From Imbricaverruca yamaguchii (Eukaryota; Arthropoda; Thecostraca; Neoverrucidae): 64,000 bases of DNA. Each line of letters opens with the position of its first letter. Positions within the stretch are counted from its first letter, which is position 1. The stretch lies in the NCBI GenBank assembly GCA_034440575.1, contig JAOTOL010001662.1, positions 3,833,501 to 3,897,500 of the forward strand. Reading direction: 5' to 3'. The translations under genes were made by a program, and so were the position numbers. The notes under the pieces were generated by a model, which was given only the letters and a program-made list of their open reading frames with translations, ran no database searches and was not told the origin of the DNA. Of this stretch, positions 23,101 to 33,728 are shown piece by piece.

Positions 23101-23543
23101 GGCCACTCGTACAAAAGGTGACGTCGTTGTATGCCCGTCTCCTTCGGTTGTAGTGGAACGGAGCATGATGCCGATTTCGCCCGGTCTATTTGTCATAACA
23201 ATAAGATATAAAGTGTCTCAGAATGATTTAATTGGTCTTCGATGTAAACAGACGAGGAATTTTCAAGATTTTCAAGCTTTCAAAAGTGAAAATATTAGCA
23301 TTTTACGCCGATAGATCTACTGATTGAAAATGCAACGAACAAGCGACGTAAAGTGAACCTTTCTTTCATGCGTCAGATATCCAGGCAACTTATTAAGCGA
23401 CTGGTGCTTATCAAAAGCCTTTTACCCCACTAAACACTTTCATTGAGTTTTGGAGTTCGATTTGGTTTCGACCACAGGGTTTTTTATGTGATCTGCACGA
23501 TAATTTCACTATGCATAAGAAAAACCGTTGAAGCGATACACCC
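20031..23543 (+). mobile_element. element X: full-length DNA transposon, superfamily unclear
   Basis: About 90-bp terminal inverted repeats bound the element, starting GGGTGTGTCGCC at the left and ending CCC at 23543, with TA on both sides as a probable 2-bp target duplication. It is 3513 bases long. Inside is one plus-strand protein-coding unit, now broken. The protein has a Cys-pair region (C-x-C ... C-x-C), then VP.ME..F..DQRG.R, then EEHIVVVSEPDSAYLG, GCDGT..NTG and LHANELNLR. I recall similar proteins as widespread and repeat-associated in arthropods and cnidarians, but I cannot name the superfamily. A second, gutted copy lies at 8470-9411. Confidence 0.85.
20881..23057 (+). pseudogene. 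element X transposase-like protein, broken
   Basis: The first frame (20881-21720, 279 codons, ATG start) holds a basic, Cys-containing N-terminus: FDIARCKCADIDSCKC near residues 118-133, then DQRGPRQM. A one-base frameshift near 21707 moves the protein into the frame that reads GLYFDGRKEDTL and then EEHIVVVSEPDSAYLGHF, DVSVLGCDGTRVNTG and VCQLHANELNLR. An in-frame TAA follows at 22109-22111; beyond it the frame resumes (TTGPKSFSGVIGRAAA) to a stop near 22313. A third frame, entered just after a TAG near 22356, runs to 23057 through LYISTEQPSDSLR, PMWFCIKKNWKCSDG, RNSYWCHPEA, PPYPVHSQTVERMVKVVTEA and the C-terminus. A DDE/RNase H-like core is plausible from Asp and Glu spacing but unproven. 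The copy is inactive. Confidence 0.85.
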
Positions 23544-23545
23544 TA
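23458..23545 (-). repeat. element X right terminal inverted repeat
   Basis: Reverse complement of 20029-20119, ending CACCC at 23543, followed by TA. Confidence 0.93.
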
Positions 23546-23708
23546 ATATGCATGCTATGTAGCTTTTAGAAGTAAGATTTGCAATTGCATTAAAGTAAAT
23601 AGTACCAGTTGGTTTCACCAGCTATTGTATAAAGTGGCAGAAATCAAATGAAAATGGCAATACAATATACATGGCATCAGACTATAATTGCATCACATTG
23701 TATTAACA

Positions 23709-24437
23709 TGCGCCCTGGGGGGGGGGAGGGGCGAAATACGCCCACCCTTCCAGCTTTTCGTAGATAACTCCAAATTTTTACAGGTCGACATACGGTATTG
23801 TTTGAGAACCTGCTTATAAATGACCGTCGCGTTGCATAAAGTCAGAAAAAACGAAAATCGACCGAAAATATTTCGAGTTAGGGGTCGTGAAAGTCAAGAA
23901 CATTTCTCAGCGCCATACCACAAATATCAGCGCTGATGCGCTTCCCGTATATTGGCAAAAAGGAAGTGTTCTTGGCAACACTAGCGACTTGTTTGATGGA
24001 TATTGTAATGCTATATTGTTTCAAAGTTATGTCAGGTCACCGAGGTCAAGTCAGGTCAAGTTCATGACAGGTTAGCACACGTCCTGCAGGGGGAGGGCGA
24101 AAGCCGCCCACCCCTCCAACTTTTTTTTGTACATAACTTCATGTTGTACCGGGCGATATACGCCATTTTTGGCGTACCTGGTTAGATATGACCGGCGCAT
24201 TGCTTAAAGCAAGACAAATGAAAATCGGCCGACAAGTTTTCAAGTTAGGGGCCTTTAAAGTAAAACAAAATTCGCATCGCCAGACCACAGAAATCAGCGC
24301 TGATGCTCTTCCCGTATCCGCAAAAGGGAAGTGTTTTTGATAACACTAGCGACTTGTTTGATGCATATTGTTATGCTATATAACTAAAAAGTCATGTTAG
24401 GTCGCCGAGGTGAAGTCAGGTCAAGTTCATGACAGGC
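23709..24437. repeat. 365-bp tandem duplication
   Basis: Two diverged units share a G-run followed by GGGCGAAA..CGCCCACCC, then ATCAGCGCTGATGC, CACTAGCGACTTGTTTGATG and CAGGTCAAGTTCATGACAGG (ends near 24072 and 24437). A partial third G-run/CGCCC block lies near 24995-25055. Confidence 0.88.
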
Positions 24438-26540
24438 CAATGGAGCCAAACTTGGTCAACTGGAATGTTGTCATAAATACAAATGACTGTCATGCGATTG
24501 ATGTCACTTTGTATGTTACTCCCTACACATCCGGAAATCTACCGTTTGTCATTGTGTGCCTAAGCGTTTCCATACTTCCTTCATGCATTTCACTCCTTTC
24601 TTTGCGAAGCCGATTGTACCGAGCCGCCCAATGAAGCAGTCGGGTGGGCAGCCCAATTTTGGTAATTGGAGCAGGTAATGACATGAAAAGTGCTCCTATA
24701 TAAGTGACCTGAGGTCAAATGACGGATTTGGCATCTGCATTGCATCATTAGTAATGTCCAAAACATCATTAATGACAATTTTGGAGCATTTAAACACAAT
24801 CACAGCGATCCATAACAATGAGAAGCCAAGCAACGCAAAACCAGAAAATTTTGCTATCGCTCTTTTGCTATTTTTCATTTTACCTTGAAGATATCGACAT
24901 AAGATCATTCAATTTGCACACAATAGAGATCACCACTGTACCAATCTACCCTGTAAATTTCGTTGCACTAGCCTTAATAGGAGCCGAGATCTTAGGGGGG
25001 GAGGGGCGGAATGCGCCCCCTCCAGTGTGCGTAATTTTCAGAGGCCCTCCAGGACGCGTGTTAAGATGATGTCCCAATACGATTCCTTCTCGTGCATGGC
25101 CGAATAATCAATGTACATCACTTTGTTTACAATTTGCTGAATGACTGCAAGCATTCTATACGCATTATATGGCATGCATTATATACGAAGGAAAATGCTT
25201 TGGTGGTGCCAAGCTTGTACAGTTAAAATCATTATTCGAATACCATGCATCTACTAAAATGCACAGCTGAATACTTTCCTTCCTAAATCAGAGAAAACGT
25301 CACAATTTCCGCGATGGACAACGTTTCATTAATTGATCTTTCATGAATCTGCACCATGCTGCACACCACGTACAATATTTTCATCATTCTACAACTTGAT
25401 TCACAATTAAACACTTCATATTGCTCATTCCTCAAACTTCACGTTGCATCCCCTAAAATTCAATTCATATTCCATAGTCGGATTGCCTGTCGTGCAACCG
25501 GTTATTGCACCGTTTTAATCTTCATATTACTCTTCTTGATATTAAGAGGACCTCGTGTGAACTGTGAAGTATCGAACATAAAATTCAAGTAATGAATCAT
25601 CAGTGAATGCGGTGACGGAAAAAACCAATCTTGGAGCAGCATCATACCTCAAATAGATTAAGGAGGTCCAAACGTCCAACTCAATAATTAGCTCCTTTTA
25701 ATTCGTGTCATCACCATTCCTAATTTGCTTGAAGCCTTGGCTTCTTGAATAATTGGTAGCAATTTTGGAACACTTCTTGTTTAACCTGATTAACGCTGCA
25801 GGAAAAATACAAGTATGCACGTCAATATTTCAGTTAAAACATGCCAACAATATGCGAAACGTGGCATTATGTTTTAATATAAGCGTATGTGCCTAACGTA
25901 ATTCAGGCAAATGTAGTACTACTTTGAAAATGTTTCACCAATATTTGGCTTCAATGATTGAAAACGATTCATGGTATGGTTGGCTATCGTTTCATAGACC
26001 GCTTCTTGTCTATTGGGCATTCTGTCTTGGCATTCTTACCATGTACTACTCCAATTCCCTTCAGGATCTGTCATCAGTGCGCCATTAATACCGAAACAAA
26101 AAGAACCGCATCCAAAGCTTCTAATTGAATGCTGTTGCTAATCATTATGTGACATCATGAGGTAAAGTGACAGGAAAGGGAAATTGGCAGGGATGCAGGT
26201 TGCAGGCATGCTCTGAACTGAACAATATCTGACTGGCACACAGAGGACCGGGAAAAGCGTGCTCTGAGCTGGCTCGAGACCAGAGCATATTGCCAAGAAT
26301 GCCGACGTCGTCGAGAGCGAGGAGCAGCAGCCTGGTTGGCATATTCTCCGGCACACTCCATCATCCAACTGAGGCGGAGTAAAAGATGGATGATTATGTC
26401 ACCAGAGCGCTCTCAGATATTCGCCGCAAACGCATGGTGGCGACACTGCAGTGGCATCTATAATCTCCTGGGCAATGGTAAAGATAAATATAGGAGGCCT
26501 TTCAATCTCCTTCTTCAAGGGCTTTAATGCGTACCAAAGT
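24438..26540. other. no gene recognised
   Basis: About 2.1 kb of AT-rich DNA. Three overlapping minus-strand frames at 26138-26368 lie in a short GC-richer patch, but none shows a known domain. Nothing else stands out apart from the partial repeat block at 24995-25055. Confidence 0.5.
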
Positions 26541-26545
26541 TGCTT

Positions 26546-26676
<131 letters not shown>

Positions 26677-26924
26677 ATATGCATATGTACATACACACAC
26701 ACACGCATATACATTTATATGCATATATGTGCACATATATACATGCATCAACATGTATCAATTTATTATGTGTGTAATTTCGCCTCACATAACCTTCATA
26801 GGACTTTTGACTAGTGCAGGATAATACCATGTAGCCTGATTTTAGCTTCCTTTGTGAACTTAGTTTCAGTTTAATATGTCAGGTGCAGTGTAGCACTGAC
26901 ACGTACAATCGTACTCAGCTTGAA

Positions 26925-27075
26925 CAGTGACAGTGATGTGGTCTGAAGTGCCTTTGTATCTCAGTTTCAGTGATGTGGTTTAAAGTGTGTTGATTTTTTA
27001 GTGACGGTGATGTGGTTTGCATTGTGTTGGTATCTCAGTGGTGGTGATGTGGTTTGAAGTGCGTTAGTGTGTCAA
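26925..27075. repeat. degenerate repeats of GTGATGTGGTTT, 4 copies
   Basis: GTGATGTGGT(T/C)T followed by a GAAGTG-like word recurs at about 26932, 26970, 27006 and 27048, spacing roughly 36-42. The remaining DNA to 27570 shows no gene; a 103-codon frame at 27128-27439 lacks known motifs. Confidence 0.65.
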
Positions 27076-27570
27076 GGTCATGACGCCTGACTAGAAATAT
27101 TCCTATCGAGATGTCGACACCCCGGCGATGTGCGGAACATTAGACACAAATAATATGAAGTGCTCACACCTCCCTTCCTCGATCTCCCCCAAATCCCAGC
27201 ACCCATACCCCCATCCCAACCCGCCCCCAAAAGCCACAGTAATGCACAACTACAAATGCGACAACAGTGAAAGACAAGAGGTGGAGCTACAGTTACTGTT
27301 GGTGGCTCGGTGTTGCGCTGCGACGCTGCCGCGTCTACCCGAAAAGGTTGCTCACAAGGTCACCAGGATTCCATCTGGGCTCGGTCAACGCCACAACCAC
27401 GCGGAGCTCGTCTCCACTTGGACGGGAAACTTCCCATAGTGGCATTGTGCCACAGTAACAGGCCTTGACATCACCATTTGTGGAACGATTTGCATCCGTC
27501 ACCAGTCCGCTGAACTCGGATTCTTCGAGATGACTTCACTCTCCGTAGATCTGGAGCCAAGATACAGCGG

Positions 27571-28545
27571 TGTGTCGTGTCGTGGCCGGGCTACTGTCTG
27601 GTGTGTCGTGTCGTGGCCGGTTTACTGTCTGGTGTGTCGTGCGTGGCCGGGTTACTGTCTGGTGTGTCGTGTCGTGGTCGGGCTACTGTCTGGTGTGTCG
27701 TGTCGTGGCCGGGCTACTGTCTGGTGTGTCGTGTCGTGGTCGGGCTACTGTCTGGTGTGTCGTGTCGTGGCCGGGCTACTGTCTGGTGTGTCGTGTCGTG
27801 GTCGGGCTACTGTCTGGTGTGTCGTGTCGTGGCCGGGCTACTGTCTGGTGTGTCGTGTCGTGGTCGGGCTACTGTCTGGTGTGTCGTGTCGTGGTCGGGC
27901 TACTGTCTGGTGTGTCGTGTCGTGGTTGGGCTACTGTCTGGTGTGTCGTGTCGTGGTTGGGCTACTGTCTGGTGTGTCGTGTCGTGGTCGGGCTACTGTC
28001 TGGTGTGTCGTGTCGTGGTCGGGCTACTGTCTGGTGTGTCGTGTCGTGGTCGGGCTACTGTCTGGTGTGTCGTGTCGTGGCCGGGCTACTGTCTGGTGTG
28101 TCGTGTCGTGGCCGGGCTACTGTCTGGTGTGTCGTGTCGTGGTCGGGCTACTGTCTGGTGTGTCATGTCGTGGTCGGGCTACTGTCTGGTGTGTCGTGTC
28201 GTGGCCGGGCTACTGTCTGGTGTGTCGTGTCGTGGCCGGGCTACTGTCTGGTGTGTCGTGTCGTGGTCGGGCTACTGTCTGGTGTGTCGTGTCGTGGTCG
28301 GGCTACTGTCTGGTGTGTCGTGTCGTGGCCGGGCTACTGTCTGGTGTGTCGTGTCGTGCCCGGGCTACTGTCTGGTGTGTCGTGTCGTGGTCGGGCTACT
28401 GTCTGGTGTGTCGTGTCGTGGCCGGGATACTGTCTGGTGTGTCGTGTCGTGGTTGGGCTACTGTCTGGTGTGTCGTGTCGTGGCCGGGCTACTGTCTGGT
28501 GTGTCGTGTCGTGGCCGGGCTACTGTCTGGTGTGTCGTGTCGTGA
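27571..28545. repeat. 31-bp minisatellite, about 31 copies
   Basis: The unit is 31 bases long and built from GTGTGTCGTGTCGTGG, CCGGGCTAC and TGTCTG, varying mainly at the CC/TC/TT in the middle. Because 31 is not a multiple of 3 and the unit has no stop in any plus-strand frame, three overlapping frames of more than 320 codons appear. They are one 31-residue cycle read in three phases and not genes. Confidence 0.98.
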
Positions 28546-30520
28546 TCCGAGCTAGAGTCAGACGTGTCGCGTCATGACTTGGGCTACATCCCGGTATGTG
28601 ACTTCGATCAGCTGCGCTTTGTGCGATGCTTCCTTTAAATGTTGGCAATTTTGGGAGTGTTGTAGATGACGAATGTAGGGGATAATGTGAGTGTGAATGA
28701 CATCGTGAGTGTGAATGTATGGTGAGCATCAGTGACACTGCTAATGCCGGTTTATTGGAAGTGTAGACATCAGGAGTGCCTATGGTGGATGACATCATGG
28801 GTGCCGTGTAGACGAAGCTGTGATTACAGGCATTTAGGATGCGGCGGTTTTCACCAATTAGTACCGTTCGCTGAATAAAAGTCACCGCTACACCCAGATC
28901 ACACTCCGGTGGATCAATCTGAAGACCCCGTAATCCACGCTAAATCAATTATCATCCAGTCTGTTGAACCTAGCGGCTCACCCAAATAGAGGAAGTACGG
29001 ACTGTGCGTCATGTAACTGTGGTACAACGATGAATAGCCGTAGTTTCTTCATCACACACCACCACGAATCCTGAAATAGCGTTATGTTTTTGACTATTTG
29101 CACAAGTTCCACCGAACAGCATGATTGTTGGTGGTCCATGGTCCATAATCCATATGTGTATTAATTTCATCAAGCCAAGAGACATCTGAACACAAGCAAC
29201 ATTAGAAATGCGCTGATGAATGGTTCGCCGCTTACGCTTGTCTGCATGGGAGCCTCGCCATGATCGTATCGCATAGGCGGTGGTTTCGATCGCGTGCTTA
29301 TTCAGTACTAGACTATTGATAATGACAGCAATGTTGGTACACACACCGGCTGCTCCTGTTAGCCCAAGTTCGCAGACTCAGCTCACACGCTCACTGAGAA
29401 GGCACCGAAGTCGAATTACTGCGTGGGACGTCCAATTTCCAAGTTAATAGGGTCAGGTGGATCTGGAATGAAGGTATGGACCTTATGGCCCACTCAAAGG
29501 AAGAGTGCAAAGGTGAAATGAATACATGTAGCCTACACGAACATCTATGAGTGTAGGCTACATATGGGTGCTGTGGAACATGTTGTAGTGCACCTAACAC
29601 AGTATGACCGATTGCGGTTGCATCTATTGCGAAGAATGATGTATGTGACTATTCCACTACTACTTAGAATTCTGTGTGTTGAGACCTAGCTTTGAATTCT
29701 GATCAGTTGCTGCCTTTTCCCCATTTCCTACACGAATTCTGCTGGTAGCCCCATGCATCTCTCTGACTGTCTCCAATAGCACCTCGGATCGCTTCAAGAA
29801 GAAACTTGAGAGCTACAGGAGGATATCGAGCCTCTCATACTTGCAGTTTCATTCCGAGCTTCTTTCAAGCTCAAAGAGGCTTCATATGTATCATTTGTTA
29901 ACTCCCACTCTCTCTCTCTCCCTCTCTTTGAGACAATTTAATAAAACTACAATTCAATAATAGGAATGAATGCGTTTTGCTTTCTAATCTGGTTCGGAAA
30001 GTTATCTTTAGAAGCATCGGGACAAAACAAAACGTGGCCCGACGCGAAAGTGGAGTGAAGGTTCCTGCAATTGTCTTACCTCGCGCCACGGAAGCTGTCT
30101 TGATACCCATGAATAGCGCAAGTGCAATAGCAACGTACAGTCACCTGCTGAATGATACGGACGAAGCCAACACACGTACGAGAGTACAACGATAAAATAG
30201 ATTAGCGTGCGATGAAGTTATAAGGGCGCCGCTATCTGGCGGACGACTGTATCGGGGAGCACAAAGCCCAGACCTACTCGGTAGGTGAAGTTCAAAGAAA
30301 TTATATTCATGGAGTGATTCCCCAGGTGTTGTGAAGACCGTACTGTACGTCTTGAATATAACTTTTCGCAAAGTTCTTTCTCTGCACGCGGAAAGCATGG
30401 AATATCCAGTGGACAAGTCCTCCATCCGAACGCCCCAGAGCAAGATGGAAGCGCAGGGCTGGATAGTGGACAGCGATAAGCTGGGATACCACTGACAATG
30501 GCTATTTCAATATCGCTTAA
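28546..30520. other. no gene recognised; small hairpin at 29526-29563
   Basis: A minus-strand frame at 29009-29344 (111 codons) has no domain I recognise. ATGTAGCCTACAC (29526-29538) and GTGTAGGCTACAT (29551-29563) form a perfect 13-bp stem with a 12-base loop. A short (CT)n lies at 29907-29930. Confidence 0.55.
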
Positions 30521-30524
30521 AAAC

Positions 30525-30975
30525 TGACCGGCCGGAAGTAAAAACCGACGGGCTGATGATAAAAAGCCTGAGAGTCTGAAAAAGTCTGAGACAGAAGCTG
30601 ACCGGTCGGAGACAAAAGCCGGCCAGTCGGAGACAGAAACCGGTCGGCCCAAGGCCGAAGCCGGCAGGTCGGAAACAAGCCGGCCGGTCGAAGACAACCC
30701 GGCCTGTCGAAGACAAGCCCGCCTGTCGGAAACAAGCTGGCTGGTCGGAGACAAAAGCCGCCCGGTCTGAGACAGAAGCCAGCCTGCCAAAGCCGAAGCC
30801 TGCCGGTCGGAGACAGAAGCGGGCCTGTCGGGAAAAAGCCGGCCGGTCGAAAACAATCCGGCTGGTCGGAAACAAGCCGGCCGGTCGGAGACAAAAGCCG
30901 GTCAGTCGGAGGGAAAGCCGGATGGTTGGAGGCAAAGCCGGATGGTGGGAGACAAAAGCCGGCCGGCCAAAAATA
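30525..30975. repeat. degenerate 20-25-bp array of CCGGTCGGAGACAAAAG
   Basis: Blocks of GCCGG(C/T)CGGTCGGAGACAAAAGC recur with small length changes across about 450 bases. Minus-strand frames read repeated FRPAGF/CLRPTG peptides; the frame drifts with indels, so I regard it as non-coding. Confidence 0.8.
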
Positions 30976-32599
30976 GCTAACGATGGAAGACCTCGCTCCA
31001 GGCAGAAAAACGCGAACGTCTGAGCAGCTCCAGTTGCAAATTGGAATAGCGCAAGTTCTATGAACGCTCTACGTTTGCTAAATTGGTTCGTGTGCATCGC
31101 AGCGAACAGCGTGTTCCGCGTATGCTACCTCCAGGTAGGCAGTAATTATAAACTTACGGTACGGAGTCCACGCGTACTCCAAAACTGCAGAATCACTCTC
31201 CTCCCTGGCGACTGGAATATAGCGGAACATATCTTAGGATAACGAGGTTTATGTCAGGACGACATCAGTTGTGACCATATCAGGTGAGGCACGTCAGGTG
31301 CCAACTGGGAACCACACAGCCATTGTTGTATCCTGAGTACTACGCAAGTTGTCCACACCAGCCAACTACGACGGCCAATCTCGTCAGCGCCACGTAACCG
31401 AATATAGCTACTGGATCCACTGTCATGCATTACTGCTACTAGCATAATGTCCCACTGATAGGGGTGACGCATGACGTCTACGAACATCAATCCAATTCCA
31501 CCCACCATAATTACCATCCATTCTACTGCAAAACGTATAAATGAAACTATTTTTATTCGACCTGAATCATTCATCCACTCTACTTTTAGATACCTTCAAT
31601 CCACTACAAGAACAGCAAGACAATTTCATTGCGTACCAACCCTTTGACTGAAAACCTGTTCGTATTTGGCTGTCCTATAACTTGGCTTGTCTAACCTAAA
31701 TTGGTAACCACCATGTAATTCCCTTGGGCTTTAAAAAAGTAAAAGAGCGTCATTCAGATTGAACTTATCTAGCCCACTTACCATTCAAATATCTCGATGA
31801 TATGACCTCATAATCTCCTGCACTTGAGTGATTCCAAATTTAATAAACCAAGTCTCCCCCATATTTAAAGTTGCCTAATCCACTGATCAGCCTAGTAGCT
31901 TTATATCTAGCGCCATGCATTGTCCGTACATACCTTTCTAACGAAGGGCCTCATGCCTGTGTACAATACTACAAGCGGGGCAGGGCATGGGCAGAGCACA
32001 TTTGTTAATTACATTACTTGCCTGTATGTTGAACACGTTGAATATTATTTCATGTTGAACACGTTGAATATTATTTCATGTTGAACATTATGTTTAAATA
32101 TTATGTTGAACACGTTTTAATTATTTAGAACATTCCAACTGCCCTGGTTGAAGCTGAGCCTACATTGCTTTTCTACTTTAACGTCCTTTGAAACTATTAC
32201 GCTTACATCTATATCCTAAACTGTTACGTTTAGGTCAACTAGTTAGATTTAAGGCCAGATATTGAAAATTATAGATTCTGTAATTTTCCACAAAGTGCCC
32301 ATTATCCTTCTTCAACATCTGCTTCACGCCAACCTTCAAGACGACTTGAAGACCGCCTTAGACTTAAAGAGACTTAGAGCTTTGGAAGACTTAAGGACTG
32401 CCTGAAAGTGATACATAAAAAAGCTGCTTAAGCTTGAGCGCACTGCACTAAAATCCTCGATGCATGTTAGCAAGTTCTGTGGCTTCATTTGGTTATATTT
32501 TCAGGTCTTGATTTTGCACAGCTTCTGTAGTTATTGCAAATATTCTGTACATTCTTAATCATCCCTTGTCGTAGCATAACCATCAGTATTTTCACATGT
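30976..32599. other. no gene; short 26-bp repeat at 32030-32110
   Basis: A minus-strand frame at 31254-31574 (106 codons) shows no known domain. TGTTGAACACGTTGAATATT repeats at about 32031 and 32053, with two shorter copies after. The remainder is AT-rich unique DNA. Confidence 0.5.
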
Positions 32600-33728
32600 G
32601 TTTGAGGCAGGACCTCGTCTAAGGAAGTTTGACTGGTGGAGCACTTTGGCCAAGGGCCCTCCATGTTTTAGGGGCCTCCATTCCTACCTATGGGCCTCCT
32701 ACAACCAAGACGAGCATCCTGTATCCATGCGAGACCTTCTGCCGGTGCGTTGGGTACAAGTGTGCAGCGCGTCCCAATATCCAAGGCCTCTCATAATCAT
32801 GCCGCATCAGCGCTATTTATGGGTATGTTGTGTTAAGGCTGAATGATAATCCTGTGCTCCTAATCCGGTCAGGATTACTTTTTACGGATGTCACGGCACC
32901 CTTGGTGAAGACGCCACTGGCTCTGACAGGACATGTATTGAAGAAGTCACTGCCAACTATATATTGCAGGCTAAACAGGAAATGAAAAGGCCAAATTTCG
33001 CATGTTTGCCTGGGAGTACTAATTATTATTTTCAAGGCAAACATGCACTGAACGATATCAAAGCAGCACGTAGCTGTCTCGCAGAACCCAATGGCTTGCC
33101 TACATTTTAACTTTCATCAAACATTACTGTCAAACTTCAGCTTGTTTCATTTTGGCAAAAAACGAGGCACAATAAGTGTACTCGGCACTATTCACGGCAC
33201 GATACAGTACAGCACGGTAATGGTGCTCACTGAGCGCCGACCGCCGCTTTACGACTGAGTACAAGGAACAAACTGACCGAAAAGGACATCGTCCTTACTG
33301 CCTCCGGGTTAACAATGTGAGATCAGCAGGGTACACAGGAGATGTCACGCATACATGGGTACAATACCCAGCCATCAGCTTCTAAACAAAGCGTTCTCTC
33401 CGAGTTCGAGCATCCTCTGGGTTACTATCACAAAATCCCCGCCGTCAACGACTAGGAGGGGCGCGGACCACCGCTCGTGGCTCGCCGCGTCTAAGCGTAA
33501 AGCTACTATCACAAGGCACACAAGGCTGAGTATGCCGCTGCGACGGGTTCAACGGGTGCAAATACGCGACTTGTCGCATTGTCTGGTTGGGTTCTGAACT
33601 CGCACAGTGCCAACTAGCAAACGCACGCGATAACTTTGGTCAAACATCACAGTAACGATTCTGTATTTACAACCATCAGAATCACATCACGATCTTTGTA
33701 CCATCTGGATTATCTCATGACCGATTAC

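Noticed and set aside
27530..28577. Three overlapping frames of about 320-340 codons, Cys/Val-rich
   Set aside because: All are readings of one 31-bp tandem unit with no stop in any frame; no unique coding sequence flanks them.
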